This document shows, in pieces, positions 24,582-33,486 of a stretch of 64,000 nt of DNA. How positions within the stretch are numbered: the stretch's first letter is position 1; each line of letters begins with the position of its first letter. A program made the position numbers and the translations under genes. Where the stretch lies: the NCBI GenBank assembly GCA_023416585.1, contig JAEZHM010000023.1, positions 36,036-100,035 on the forward strand. Direction: 5' to 3'. Below the pieces are notes generated by a model that was given only the letters and a program-made list of their open reading frames with translations, had not been told where the DNA came from and ran no database searches. The DNA is from Bacillota bacterium (GTDB lineage: Bacteria; Bacillota; Clostridia; Christensenellales; Aristaeellaceae).

Positions 24582-25484
24582 ATGAAAGTATTTGCAAAGC
24601 GCCATATCTCAAAAAGAAGTCTTGCTGTTCTGCTTGCAGCAGCGCTATGCCTTCTTCCCGTTATTTCTCTGGCCGATGCTACGTACCTGACTGTAAAAGG
24701 CGGTACCCTGAACCTAAGAGATAGCGCAAACCTTACATCCAAAGTGCTGGGGAAATATCCCACCGGTACCTGGGTCATGGTGTTGGAAGAGGGCGACACT
24801 TTTCACAAGGTGCAGATTGGCAGCAAAACGGGCTTCATGATGAAAAGCTATTTGACCGGCGGCAATGATTCGGTGATAGCAGCGCGTTTTGTGCGTACCA
24901 ATACAGGCGCAGGTGTGAACCTGCGTATGTCTCCCGCTGATTCGGGTACTGTGATTGCCGGGGTCGCCGAAGGCACCAAGGTGGATGTGCTGGTGAAAGG
25001 CATTGAGTGGTATAAAGTGAGCGTGAACAGCCAGACGGGATATATCGCATCCAAGTATCTGGCTACCGAAGCGGCTGGTGCATCCCAATACGCCGTAGTG
25101 AACAACCCCAAGAATTCGCAATATCTGAATCTTAGGGAAACAGCCTCGCAATCAAGTGTGGTTCTGGGAAGATATAAGAATTTTACACCCGTTTCCGTGC
25201 TTTCGGGCGGTGATACCTGGTGCAAGGTGCAGGTGGGCGAAAAAACGGGGTATATGATGAAAGCCTATTTGAAGATGACCGCTGCGCCTTTTGCCGCCAC
25301 GCTCAGCAACCCCAATGGGGGAAGCGTTGTCAACTTCCGTTCAGGGCCAAGCTTTAGCGCTTCCGTAGTAAACAAGCTGCCGGTGGGCACCGGGGTTACG
25401 GTGCTGGACAAGGGAACGGACTGGACGCTGGTTAGTGTGAGCGGCGCTACAGGATATGTGAGCACATGGTTTTTAGTATATTAG
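24582..25484 (+). CDS. Secreted protein with four SH3b domains
   Basis: Exported protein of 300 residues. The basic N-terminus and hydrophobic stretch (SLAVLLAAALCLLPVISLADA) are a signal peptide cut near residue 31. The rest is four bacterial SH3 repeats of about 65 residues, each with the LNLRDSA/VNLRMSP/LNLRETA/VNFRSGP core and a GFMMKSYL or GYIASKYL end. Bacterial SH3 domains usually bind peptidoglycan peptides. There is no catalytic domain, so it may be a cell-wall-binding scaffold or stress-related wall protein. The same domain type occurs in the large surface protein encoded next to it on the other strand. GGCGAGGGGG precedes ATG 24582. Confidence 0.85.
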   Translation: MKVFAKRHISKRSLAVLLAAALCLLPVISLADATYLTVKGGTLNLRDSANLTSKVLGKYPTGTWVMVLEEGDTFHKVQIGSKTGFMMKSYLTGGNDSVIAARFVRTNTGAGVNLRMSPADSGTVIAGVAEGTKVDVLVKGIEWYKVSVNSQTGYIASKYLATEAAGASQYAVVNNPKNSQYLNLRETASQSSVVLGRYKNFTPVSVLSGGDTWCKVQVGEKTGYMMKAYLKMTAAPFAATLSNPNGGSVVNFRSGPSFSASVVNKLPVGTGVTVLDKGTDWTLVSVSGATGYVSTWFLVY

Positions 25485-25506
25485 CATTTGCGTATAGGGA
25501 TAACTG

Positions 25507-25557
25507 AAAAAGGCCTGCCCTTCCATAGAATTGCTTGGAAGGCAGGCCTTTGTTTTT
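25507..25557 (+). terminator. Terminator of the SH3b gene
   Basis: AAAGGCCTGCC...TTCCA pairs with TTGGAAGGCAGGCCTTT (one bulge) and is followed by GTTTTT. An A-run on the left side could make it work in both directions. Confidence 0.7.
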
Positions 25558-25570
25558 CCCCATAAATAAG

Positions 25571-25601
25571 GCTGCCCAAGGGATGAAATCCCTTGGGCAG
25601 C
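25571..25601 (-). terminator. Terminator of the large surface protein gene
   Basis: A perfect 13-bp stem GCTGCCCAAGGGA/TCCCTTGGGCAGC (25571-25583 with 25589-25601), loop TGAAA. On the minus strand it is followed by CTTATTTATG. A further hairpin (25607-25629) lies between it and the stop codon. Confidence 0.6.
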
Positions 25602-25637
25602 AGGGTCCGTGGAGGCTTAGCCTTCACGGCTTCTTTG

Positions 25638-28600
25638 TTATAGGTTTTCGTTGGTATCAGTAGGCTTGTTCTGGTCGGTGGGGTTGCCTGTATGGCGGGC
25701 AGCCCTGGGCTGACGGGAAGTGCCTGTGTCAGATGCGGTGGCGTTCCCTTGTGCCTCCGGCCTGTAGGATGCGGTGGACTGGGCTCCTTGCTGCGTGCCG
25801 GTCATTGGCCGTGCAAACGCTCCGGGCTGTTGGCCAGGCCTTGCAGCAGGCGTGGTCCCGGGCTGGCCGGGCCTTGCGACCGGCGGGCGCTGGGCCATGC
25901 CGGAAGGCTGGGCACCCGCAGGCCTCTGGCTATAGGGCGAGGGGGAAGATGCGCTGCCCGGCGTTTGAGGCTTTGGCGCTCCGGTGGGAGGAGTTGCAGG
26001 CCTTACCTGCGTGCCGGAAGCGGGCGGAACCATGGGCGCATTGGTGGCGCGGGCATAGGGCCTTGCGCCGTTTTGCGGATTCTGCTGCATGGACGCTTTG
26101 CGCTGCGCTGCCCGTGCGGCAGCCTTTCGCTGGTTGGACTTATGCAATGCGTATGCATACAGGCCGCCAAAGCCGCCGAGTAAGGCTACGCCCAATCCCA
26201 GCCATACAAAGCTGGGGCTGTCCGACTGCGTTTCCACCGGCGGATCTGTGGGCAGGGGCTCAAAGGTCGCAAGGGGTTCCGGCGTGGGGCTGGCTGTGGG
26301 GGTAGGAATGGGTTCCGGCGTCGTGTAAGGATCAAAGGGTTCATAGGTGGCATTTAGTCCTGTGTTGGGATTGGTCCAGGTGCCAACGTTCCAATCCTCC
26401 GGGGCGGTGGGGGGGTTACCGTTGTTGTTCCCGGTATTGTTGTTGTTATTGTTCCCTGTATTGCCTGTAGCGCCCTGTGTGTACTCGGGGCTCTGCAGGA
26501 ATTCTTCCAGTTCGGCCAATGATAGCACATGGAAGAAATCTCCGGAGATATAGCCTTGCTTGCCCGCCTGGTTCACTTTATACCAGGTTTTTCCGTCTGC
26601 TTGAGTGCTGCCCAGCACCAGGGCAAAGGCATACTTATTCAAGGTTCCGATCTTGCTCCCACCAGGTGCGGAGCGGAAGTTGACGCCGTCCTTGGTTACA
26701 TAGCCATAGCTGGAGGCGCTGTTCTGATCCAGCGGCGGCAGGGTGTTGGCTGGTGTGGGCGTGGGGGTTTGCAGGGAGTTCAGATAGTCTGTCGTTTCCT
26801 GCTGGGAGAGCCAGCGCAGCTGGTCAGCCCGGATATAGCCCCACTGGCCTTTGTACTGCACAATATGCCAGGCTATGCCGTTTAGGTATTCCTGACCGCT
26901 GACATACACCACCGTATTCTTGGCCAGCATGTTTACCAGCATGCTGTTGGGATCGGCCGCGCCGCGCACAGGCACATTGTCGCCCAGGGTGGCGGCATAG
27001 CCGTGCTGCTGCACGGGCGCCGGGCTGGGGGTGGGAGTTTGGGGCACAGCGGTGGGATGGGCGGCATTGTACTGGTCGATGTAGTATTTGGCTTCCTCCT
27101 GGTTAATACGCCGCAGCGAGTCATCCTGCACGTAGCCGGTGAGGCCGTCCAGCGTTTCCACCAGGGACCAGGGCACTGTGCCCTGATATACCTGATTCAC
27201 AACTTTGACCAGGGTGTCCTTGGGCAGTGTGGACAGAATGTCCTGATCGGAACTGCCCACCGCTACCCGAAGCGCCACTTTCTTGGTGGTCAGGGCGTAG
27301 CCGGCATACTGGGGCACGGTGGTCGGCGGGGTGGTGGGGGCGGGCGAGCGGGTGGGCATGGGTGAGGGCAGCGTAGCCTGGTAGCCGTCGCTTTGCGCCT
27401 GGGTCATCATTTCAAGATATTTTACCATGATGTAGCCATCCTGGCCGTCCACCCTTACACGGGTCCAGACATCATTGTTTTCGCCGTACTGCGACTCGAA
27501 CATCCATACATGGGTACCCTGGGGCAGTTCCTTGATGCGGTTATCGCCGTTTGTCGTCGGAGAGCTGCGGAAATTGACCTTGTTGTTGGTCACGCCCCAG
27601 CGGTCGATGGGATTGCCTACAGGGATGGTCTCCGTTACGTCCGGAACATAGTTGAATGTAACGGTGTTTGGCGAGGCTACACCCTGGTCATTCACCGCAA
27701 CTGTTACAGAAGCGGCGCCCTGCAGTTTATATTCGGTGGGAGTCTTGTCGTTACGGGCAGTTACCGGTCCGCTGGGGGCGGTAACTGGTACCTGCTCTGT
27801 AAAGAAGACAGAACCATCCTTGCTGTAGTTTACGGTGACCTGCGCGGTGACGGGGGTAACCGTCTTCGGAACATATTTGAAGGTGACCTTATTGGGTGTG
27901 GCGACGCCGTTGGCATCCACAGATACGTTAGCGGTGTCGGGGCCATCCAACTTGTATCCGGCGGGAGTTTGATTGGTGTCAGCGTACACCGGCTCGCCAG
28001 GGGCTTTAACTGTTACTTCTTCAGAATGGAAGGCAGCGTTGTCCTTGATATACTCAACAGTGACCTTTGCGGTGACCGGAGTTACCTGGATTGGAACATA
28101 TTTGAAGGTGACCTTATTGGGGGAAGCTGTTCCATTTGCATCTACAGTCACGCTGACGGAAGATTCACCTTCCAGCTTATAACCTTCAGGTGTTTTTTCG
28201 GAACGGGCAAGTACCGGTCCACTGGGGGCATTAACATAAACATCCTCCGTAAAGAAGACAGCGTTATCCTTGGCGTACTCAACGGTGACCTTTGCGGTGA
28301 CTGGGGCAACCTGAATAGGTACATATTTGAAGGTGACCTTATCTGGTGTAGCTTTCCCTTGCGCATCCACAGTCACGTTGACGGAAGATTCACCTTCCAG
28401 CTTATAACCTTCAGGTGTTTTTTCGGAACGGGCAGGTACCGGACCGCTGGGGGCATTAACATAAACATCCTCCGTAAAGAAGGCAGCGTTATCTTTGATG
28501 TACTCAACGGTGACCTTGCCAGAGACCGGGGTTACCTGGATTAACACATATGTGAAGGTTACCTTATTTGGTGTAGCAACACCGTTTGCATCCATCGACA

Positions 28601-29915
28601 CATCGACGGAACTGGGGCCATCCAACTTGTATCCGGCAGGAGTTTGATTAACATCCACCGGGACAGGTTCAGTTTTGTCTGCCGTGATATCCTGATAATC
28701 CGTATAGAAAACTTGGCCATCCTTCACATAGTCGATTTGTACCTTGAACTTGGCGGCTTCCTTCGGGGGATCATAAGAGAAGATAACGGGAGAAGGGCTC
28801 GCTTCGCCGTTTCCATTTACGGTGACATATTGTACGGCATCGCCTTTGAGGGTATAGGTCTTCCCATTCTTTTCGAGAGTGGGGGGGGCTTGAACAGGGT
28901 TCTCCTGGCCTTCCACAGCGGTAAATTTTGTACCACCCAGATCCGCATCATCGGTGCCCTTATAGATAACATCAATTTCTTTTTGGGCAGGCTGCCTGGG
29001 AGGATCGTAAGAGAAGATAACGGGAGAAGGGCTCGCTTCGCCGTTTCCATTTACGGTAACATATTGTACGGCATCGCCCTTGAGGGTATAGGTCTTCCCA
29101 TCCTTATCAAGAGTGGGGGGAGCTTGAACAGGGTTCTCCTGGCCTTCCACAGCGGTAAATTTAGTACCGCCCAGATCCGCATCATCGGTGCCCTTATAGA
29201 TAACATCAATTTCTTTTTGGGCAGGCTGCCTGGGAGGATCGTAAGAGAAGATAACGGGAGAAGGGCTAGCTTCGCCGCTTCCATTTACGGTGACATATTG
29301 TACGGCATCGCCTTTGAGGGTATAGGTCTTCCCATTCTTTTCGAGAGTGGAGGGAGCTTGAACACGATTCTCCTGGCCTTCCACAGCGGTAAATTTTGTA
29401 CCGCCCAGATCCGCATCATCGGTGCCCTTATAGATGACATTGATTTCTTTTTGGGCCGGCGGCTTTTGCGTCGGTACCGGTTCCGGGGGGACAACATTGG
29501 TAGAGACATACAAAATGTAGGAATCTGCCGTTGCGTTTCCGCTAAAAGCGGTGATATAGACTGCATTTGATTCCAGGCCCTGCGCGTTTTGGACATTCGT
29601 CAAAACATCGCCGTTGCCCGGGGCAAAGGTATAATCAGGATGATTTGGATGGTTTATGCTGAGTGTCAAACCATCTAGCGGCGTGTTACTATCGACCTGC
29701 ACCCAGAAGGTGTTGCCGGCCTGATTCCACTTCATAGGAGCAGCTGTCCTGCTCTGGGTGTTACCACTGCCATCCTGCCAAGAAACCGAAATCTGAAGAT
29801 CGCTCCAGTCGGAAGCGGCCATAGCGGGTGTTGACACCCATGGGAAGGCCATGAACAAGACCATCACAAGGGATAGCACGCGCCGGCCAAGGGTTTGACT
29901 GAGATTTTTTTTCAT
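25638..29915 (-). CDS. Large repetitive surface protein: MucBP-like and SH3b repeats, single membrane anchor, Pro/Gly/Ala-rich tail
   Basis: Protein of 1425 residues. The signal peptide is cut near AMA-AS (residue 33) and an N-terminal beta domain follows (34-150). Next come three nearly identical 78-residue repeats (about 155-388, QKEIDVIYKGTDDADLGGTK...), then five repeats of about 75 residues (389-768, KVTVEYIKDN...TPEGYKLEGESS). Both types resemble mucin-binding or cell-wall adhesin repeats. Four SH3b domains follow (about 775-1150), then Asn-rich and Pro/Thr-rich linkers and one membrane segment (FVWLGLGVALLGGFGGLYAY). A 168-residue tail rich in Pro, Gly, Ala, Gln and Arg should lie in the cytoplasm. 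There is no LPXTG sorting signal. It is probably an adhesin or wall-spanning structural protein. The mucin link is by resemblance only. Confidence 0.85.
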   Translation of the reverse strand: MKKNLSQTLGRRVLSLVMVLFMAFPWVSTPAMAASDWSDLQISVSWQDGSGNTQSRTAAPMKWNQAGNTFWVQVDSNTPLDGLTLSINHPNHPDYTFAPGNGDVLTNVQNAQGLESNAVYITAFSGNATADSYILYVSTNVVPPEPVPTQKPPAQKEINVIYKGTDDADLGGTKFTAVEGQENRVQAPSTLEKNGKTYTLKGDAVQYVTVNGSGEASPSPVIFSYDPPRQPAQKEIDVIYKGTDDADLGGTKFTAVEGQENPVQAPPTLDKDGKTYTLKGDAVQYVTVNGNGEASPSPVIFSYDPPRQPAQKEIDVIYKGTDDADLGGTKFTAVEGQENPVQAPPTLEKNGKTYTLKGDAVQYVTVNGNGEASPSPVIFSYDPPKEAAKFKVQIDYVKDGQVFYTDYQDITADKTEPVPVDVNQTPAGYKLDGPSSVDVSMDANGVATPNKVTFTYVLIQVTPVSGKVTVEYIKDNAAFFTEDVYVNAPSGPVPARSEKTPEGYKLEGESSVNVTVDAQGKATPDKVTFKYVPIQVAPVTAKVTVEYAKDNAVFFTEDVYVNAPSGPVLARSEKTPEGYKLEGESSVSVTVDANGTASPNKVTFKYVPIQVTPVTAKVTVEYIKDNAAFHSEEVTVKAPGEPVYADTNQTPAGYKLDGPDTANVSVDANGVATPNKVTFKYVPKTVTPVTAQVTVNYSKDGSVFFTEQVPVTAPSGPVTARNDKTPTEYKLQGAASVTVAVNDQGVASPNTVTFNYVPDVTETIPVGNPIDRWGVTNNKVNFRSSPTTNGDNRIKELPQGTHVWMFESQYGENNDVWTRVRVDGQDGYIMVKYLEMMTQAQSDGYQATLPSPMPTRSPAPTTPPTTVPQYAGYALTTKKVALRVAVGSSDQDILSTLPKDTLVKVVNQVYQGTVPWSLVETLDGLTGYVQDDSLRRINQEEAKYYIDQYNAAHPTAVPQTPTPSPAPVQQHGYAATLGDNVPVRGAADPNSMLVNMLAKNTVVYVSGQEYLNGIAWHIVQYKGQWGYIRADQLRWLSQQETTDYLNSLQTPTPTPANTLPPLDQNSASSYGYVTKDGVNFRSAPGGSKIGTLNKYAFALVLGSTQADGKTWYKVNQAGKQGYISGDFFHVLSLAELEEFLQSPEYTQGATGNTGNNNNNNTGNNNGNPPTAPEDWNVGTWTNPNTGLNATYEPFDPYTTPEPIPTPTASPTPEPLATFEPLPTDPPVETQSDSPSFVWLGLGVALLGGFGGLYAYALHKSNQRKAAARAAQRKASMQQNPQNGARPYARATNAPMVPPASGTQVRPATPPTGAPKPQTPGSASSPSPYSQRPAGAQPSGMAQRPPVARPGQPGTTPAARPGQQPGAFARPMTGTQQGAQSTASYRPEAQGNATASDTGTSRQPRAARHTGNPTDQNKPTDTNENL
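27612..28751 (-). repeat. Five tandem repeats of about 225 bp in the surface protein gene
   Basis: Encode the five KVTVEYIKDN-type repeats. The second and third units are closest to each other (shared FFTEDVYVNAPSGPV and SEKTPEGYKLEGESSV); the outer ones are more diverged, which suggests growth by internal duplication. Confidence 0.75.
28752..29453 (-). repeat. Three tandem repeats of 234 bp in the surface protein gene
   Basis: Exact 78-codon period with near-identical DNA between units (for example the block encoding YTLKGDAVQYVTVNG occurs three times). Such identity implies recent duplication or ongoing gene conversion. Copy number may vary between strains and the region is prone to assembly collapse. 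Confidence 0.85.
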
Positions 29916-29954
29916 GGGTGAATTCCCTCCTCATTATGGTGGGCCATGTATACG

Positions 29955-29983
29955 ATTGTAGTATTCTTCCGCCGTGTTGTCAA
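29955..29983 (-). promoter_or_regulatory. Promoter of the large surface protein gene
   Basis: Minus-strand TTGACA (complement of 29978-29983), 17 bases, TACAAT (complement of 29955-29960). GAGGAGGGA then precedes ATG 29915 at good spacing. Confidence 0.65.
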
Positions 29984-30100
29984 TTCATTGGAGGTTGGAA
30001 AATGTTGCGGTGGAAGGCTTTTGGCAGGATTGCGCTGTCTTCTGGCGAATAACGATAGGTATACGCGCAAATGAATTCGCGCCCGGGGAGGAATCCTAAC

Positions 30101-30649
30101 ATGGGGGATGAAGCATTGCGGGAGACCCCTTTCCAAACAAAGACTGTATTTGATGGCAAAATCATATCCGTAGAACACTGGCAGGTGAGGCTGCCCGACG
30201 GCAGGGAAGCGTTGCGGGAGGTTGTAAAGCACCCAGGCGCCGCCGCTGTCGTTCCGGTAGACGAGGACGGGTATGTGACGCTGGTGCGCCAGCACAGGGT
30301 GGCCATCGACCGGATGACCTGGGAAATTCCCGCGGGAAAGTTGAATTTCGCGGGGGAAGATCCCTATAGCTGCGCCGTTCGGGAACTGGAGGAGGAGACC
30401 GGGCTCCGGGCAGGCAGCTTAGAACTTCTCACCCGTGTGGATACGACACCGGGCTTTTGCACGGAACGCATCGCATTGTATTTGGCCACAGACCTTACCC
30501 AGCACGAAACCCACATGGATGAGGATGAATTTCTTGCGATCAAGCGCATTCCCTTAAAGGAAGCGGTGGAGCAGGTGATGACGGGTAAGCTAAGTGATGC
30601 CAAGACGGCCTTGGGCATTTTGATGGCCTTTCACCGCCTGCACGGGTGA
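30101..30649 (+). CDS. NUDIX hydrolase, ADP-ribose pyrophosphatase-like
   Basis: Hydrolyses ADP-ribose or a similar nucleoside diphosphate derivative; 182 residues, the size of bacterial ADPR pyrophosphatases. The Nudix box runs GKLNFAGEDP...AVRELEEETGL, with the metal-binding glutamates in REL-EEETG. The upstream strand region (TVFDGKIISVEHWQVRLPDG) and the VDTTPGFCTERIALYLA segment are typical of the NudF/YqkG type. ATG 30101 follows GGGGAGGAA; an upstream in-frame ATG at 30071 has no such site. Confidence 0.9.
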   Translation: MGDEALRETPFQTKTVFDGKIISVEHWQVRLPDGREALREVVKHPGAAAVVPVDEDGYVTLVRQHRVAIDRMTWEIPAGKLNFAGEDPYSCAVRELEEETGLRAGSLELLTRVDTTPGFCTERIALYLATDLTQHETHMDEDEFLAIKRIPLKEAVEQVMTGKLSDAKTALGILMAFHRLHG

Positions 30650-30766
30650 AAAGGTTGTTTCATACAAATAACGAATGATACGGGACTACGCTTCCCTCAA
30701 TTGAAGGAATTTGTAAACATCAAGGCGGGCACGCTGTAATAGACAGAGTGAAAGGAGGTTGGGTAG

Positions 30767-30937
30767 ATGGACAAACGGCGCGGCAGTTCCATTTTCCTGA
30801 TCATGATGATCCTTCTTTTGATCATCGGCCTGGTGGTGCTCTTCTGGGGTGCGGCAACTTATGTGAAGCCGCGCGTGCCCTTTGGCGGGCCGCCGGCATT
30901 CCTTCTTAACATAAAAACAGAGGAGCATTTGGCTTGA
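30767..30937 (+). CDS. Small single-pass membrane protein, 56 residues
   Basis: Starts at ATG 30767 after a strong AAAGGAGGT (30751-30759) and stops at TGA 30935-30937. The first ten residues are basic (MDKRRGSSIF), a hydrophobic helix follows (about residues 9-30), then a short outside segment with KPRVPFGGPPAF and an acidic end. Function unknown. Its stop overlaps the TTG start of the next gene, so the two are translationally coupled. Confidence 0.65.
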   Translation: MDKRRGSSIFLIMMILLLIIGLVVLFWGAATYVKPRVPFGGPPAFLLNIKTEEHLA

Positions 30938-31554
30938 TACCAACAAAAGAAGTGCCGGAAGGGCTTGAAAACATCATGCAGCTTTTTGACAGCGTATTTT
31001 CCCGACTCCCTGAGCTTAATACAAACAGGCTGAAGCTGCGTGCCATGCGCATGAGCGATGCACGGGATATTTACGAATATTCCTGCGACCCCCAGGTGGC
31101 CAGGCATGTGCTGTGGGAGGCACACCAAAACATTCATCAAACACGTGCCTATATCCGTTATGTGCTGCGCCAATACCGAGCTGGTACGCCCAGCAGCTTC
31201 TGCATTGTGCTGAAGGATACGGGAAAGGTGATTGGCACCATCGGCTTTATGTGGGTGAGCAATGAAAACCGTTCCGCCGAGGTGGGATACAGCCTGTCCA
31301 GATCCTATTGGAACCAGGGTATCATGACGGAAGCGCTGAGGGAAACACTGCGTTTCGGCTTTGAAACGCTGAACTTGAACCGTATCGAAGCCCAGCACGA
31401 GTGCGACAACCCGGCCAGCGGCCGGGTGATGGAGCATGTGGGCATGCGCCGTGAGGGAACGCTCCGGCAGCGGCTGTACAACAAGTCCCGCTTTGTGGAT
31501 GTGGAGCTGTACGCCATACTTCGGGACGAGTGGCGTAAACTGAGCAGCCATTGA
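30934..31554 (+). CDS. GNAT family N-acetyltransferase, RimJ/RimL-like
   Basis: Acetyl-CoA dependent N-acetyltransferase, 206 residues. Family marks: TNRLKLRAMRMSDARDIYEY at the start of the domain, then AEVGYSLSRSYWNQGIMTEA and the acetyl-CoA site region, then CDNPASGRVMEHVGMRREG, which is highly typical of the RimJ/L group. These enzymes modify ribosomal proteins, antibiotics or small amines; the substrate is not known. TTG 30934 is the likely start, preceded by GAGGAG and overlapping the previous stop. ATG 30976 is an alternative that would remove 14 residues. Confidence 0.88.
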   Translation: MIPTKEVPEGLENIMQLFDSVFSRLPELNTNRLKLRAMRMSDARDIYEYSCDPQVARHVLWEAHQNIHQTRAYIRYVLRQYRAGTPSSFCIVLKDTGKVIGTIGFMWVSNENRSAEVGYSLSRSYWNQGIMTEALRETLRFGFETLNLNRIEAQHECDNPASGRVMEHVGMRREGTLRQRLYNKSRFVDVELYAILRDEWRKLSSH

Positions 31555-31570
31555 TTATTTTGTATTCAAT

Positions 31571-31611
31571 AAACCAGTTCCTTTGTTTAAAGATCAAAGG
31601 AACTGGTTTTT
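31571..31611 (+). terminator. Bidirectional terminator
   Basis: A 14-bp perfect stem AAACCAGTTCCTTT/AAAGGAACTGGTTT (31571-31584 with 31596-31609) with a T-rich end on the plus strand and A/T on the other side. It serves the acetyltransferase gene and possibly the converging secreted protein gene. Confidence 0.75.
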
Positions 31612-31633
31612 GGTTTGAGGAAAACCGTCCTGT

Positions 31634-33202
31634 TTATTGGGGATAGGTACTGCTAAAGATCAGCTTCAGGATAGATGGCGGCAGATTTGACATCAGCCCC
31701 ATCAATTGCCCCATGACTATAGGATATGCTTCCTGTCCCCATGCTTCCAGCTCTTTATCAGTCATTTTTCCCAGGTGTACGCTGTACCCCGGTATCACGG
31801 GCAAGGCCTCCGGCGGGCAGGATGCGGTTGTATAGTTGATGGTGCATACCGGTCCATTTATGCCCTGCGCATACAGACCGACGGCGCCCTCGGCCTTGGC
31901 ATCAGAACCGTATAAAGAAGCTTTTTCGGAGCCTTTAAGGCTAAATCCATAGACCGTGCCGGTGGAATTGACTTCTATGCCCAGTGCCCAGTCGTCCTGA
32001 GTCTCTTTGCCGTTTGCGGAGGTTTTTCCATCAAAAGCCAGGGTAAAGTGAGTCGAATAGCTGCCGGTTTGCTTTGTGTTAAGCACTGCCTGCCAATGGC
32101 TGGATTTGACGGTGGCATCGCCTTTTTTGAATGAAGCTGTATCCTTTTCCAAAAAGGACGCAGAAATGTTTATATCATCTGACGATGCTTCCAGCCCGTA
32201 CAGTGTGGATATGCCATCGGTTTCCGTTTTGATGTACTTGCCTGCTGTCAGGGTGCTTGCCGTGCCGCCAATAATATCGGCCCTGATTTCCAATGCCGTT
32301 GTGATGCCTCTGGAGTTTATATATTCGGTGATGACGACAGGCTTCTTTAGAAAAACGCTGGCCGTCTTTGCAAACTCATTCGGCATGGTCAGCAGCATTT
32401 TGAGGAATTCTTCCTTGTCAAACGAAACATCACCTGCTCCGGATGATGTCATGTTGTACAAGATGGCCAGGTTCTCATCCTGAACCGCCCAAGCCGCAAT
32501 CATGTGAAGAGCAAGCCTTAATTGTTCATTCGATACGGAGTACTCCTTTTTTGTGACGGCTGTATCATGTTTTTCACTTTTAAAAACGCCAGTGGTAACT
32601 TTCGGATTGGACATAATGAAAGAAGCCCAGCCAGTCAGAGGATCTACCAGATCTGTCTGAAAATTGACGGGATCGAAACCCAGCGACTCTACGTAAGACA
32701 CATCATCCTTCAAGATAACATTGGAATTTGTCAAATACGAATAAAGTTTGTTGACGGATTTCAGATCCTTGTTCAGCGTATCTGCCGGCATGTCTTCCAG
32801 CAATTTGCTAAACAGGGAAGTAAATTCTTCCGGCGTAAAGGAGAGTGTCTGATCCCCCAGCAGGCTGCTCATAATATGTAACTCTTCGCCTTTTGCCAGA
32901 GAAGTTGCGGAAAGGGCGGGCTTGTCCTGTAAAAACAGTGTAAAATGATTCAGTACATCCTTCCCCTGTTTTTGCCCTGATGTTTCTATTCTAAGGGAAC
33001 TCATAAGGTCGACAGCCACCGCCAAGTCGGTTTCCAGATTCATTGATGTTCCGGGGGTGAAGGTCACGGTGGTTTTTATCGCACGGCCCTCATTGTAGGC
33101 CTGATCCAAAAAGGAGCCTGTTGCGCTTTCTCCAAGGGAAAGGGCGGGAGAAGAAAGAAGCAGAATTGCAAGAACAAGAGAGGCCAGCTTCCGTATATTC
33201 AT
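31634..33202 (-). CDS. Secreted protein of unknown function, paralogue A
   Basis: Exported protein of 522 residues. ATG 33202 (MNIRKLASLVLAILLLSSPA) begins a signal peptide with no lipobox. The mature part has repeated beta-strand and helix patterns. It is clearly paralogous to the protein at 35494-37035: both share KTT(V/I)TF-PG, LFLQDKP(A/S)L, SFTPEE and a C-terminal motif HLGKMTDKELEAW / HPGKMTAEELQAW. I do not recognise a family. The two genes flank a secreted C11 protease and share a promoter block, so all three probably act together outside the cell. Confidence 0.75.
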   Translation of the reverse strand: MNIRKLASLVLAILLLSSPALSLGESATGSFLDQAYNEGRAIKTTVTFTPGTSMNLETDLAVAVDLMSSLRIETSGQKQGKDVLNHFTLFLQDKPALSATSLAKGEELHIMSSLLGDQTLSFTPEEFTSLFSKLLEDMPADTLNKDLKSVNKLYSYLTNSNVILKDDVSYVESLGFDPVNFQTDLVDPLTGWASFIMSNPKVTTGVFKSEKHDTAVTKKEYSVSNEQLRLALHMIAAWAVQDENLAILYNMTSSGAGDVSFDKEEFLKMLLTMPNEFAKTASVFLKKPVVITEYINSRGITTALEIRADIIGGTASTLTAGKYIKTETDGISTLYGLEASSDDINISASFLEKDTASFKKGDATVKSSHWQAVLNTKQTGSYSTHFTLAFDGKTSANGKETQDDWALGIEVNSTGTVYGFSLKGSEKASLYGSDAKAEGAVGLYAQGINGPVCTINYTTASCPPEALPVIPGYSVHLGKMTDKELEAWGQEAYPIVMGQLMGLMSNLPPSILKLIFSSTYPQ

Positions 33203-33242
33203 ATTTTCTCCTTTCACCGTGCCGGTTCCATACAATGCCACT

Positions 33243-33271
33243 ATTATACAATTGAATACCGTGTTTGTCAG
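33243..33271 (-). promoter_or_regulatory. Promoter of secreted paralogue A
   Basis: Minus-strand CTGACA (complement of 33266-33271), 17 bases, TATAAT (complement of 33243-33248). The block, including ATATATGG upstream of the -35 and GGCATTG after the -10, is shared with the promoter of paralogue B (37088-37116). Confidence 0.55.
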
Positions 33272-33486
33272 CCATATATTGACAACTTCATAAAAATGCC
33301 GGTATTTATTGCAAGTATCCTTTCTGATGGTCTGAACTACTCTTTGAAGAAGAACGTGGTTTTATATTGCAGATAGGGAATTTTGGCAGCTCATGACAGA
33401 TATGCACGAAGGAAAGATTTGCGCCGTACCGAATGGATATTACATAACAAGTTTACGAAAGAAAAAGCCGGAGGTGCGCATCCTGT

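Noticed and set aside
28752..29453. CRISPR-like regular repeats
   Set aside because: The period is 234 bp with no unique spacers, and the units are in frame inside a coding gene.
28644..29570. 308-residue plus-strand frame opposite the surface protein repeats
   Set aside because: Its internal repeats are mirror images of the sense repeats, and no start signal is present.
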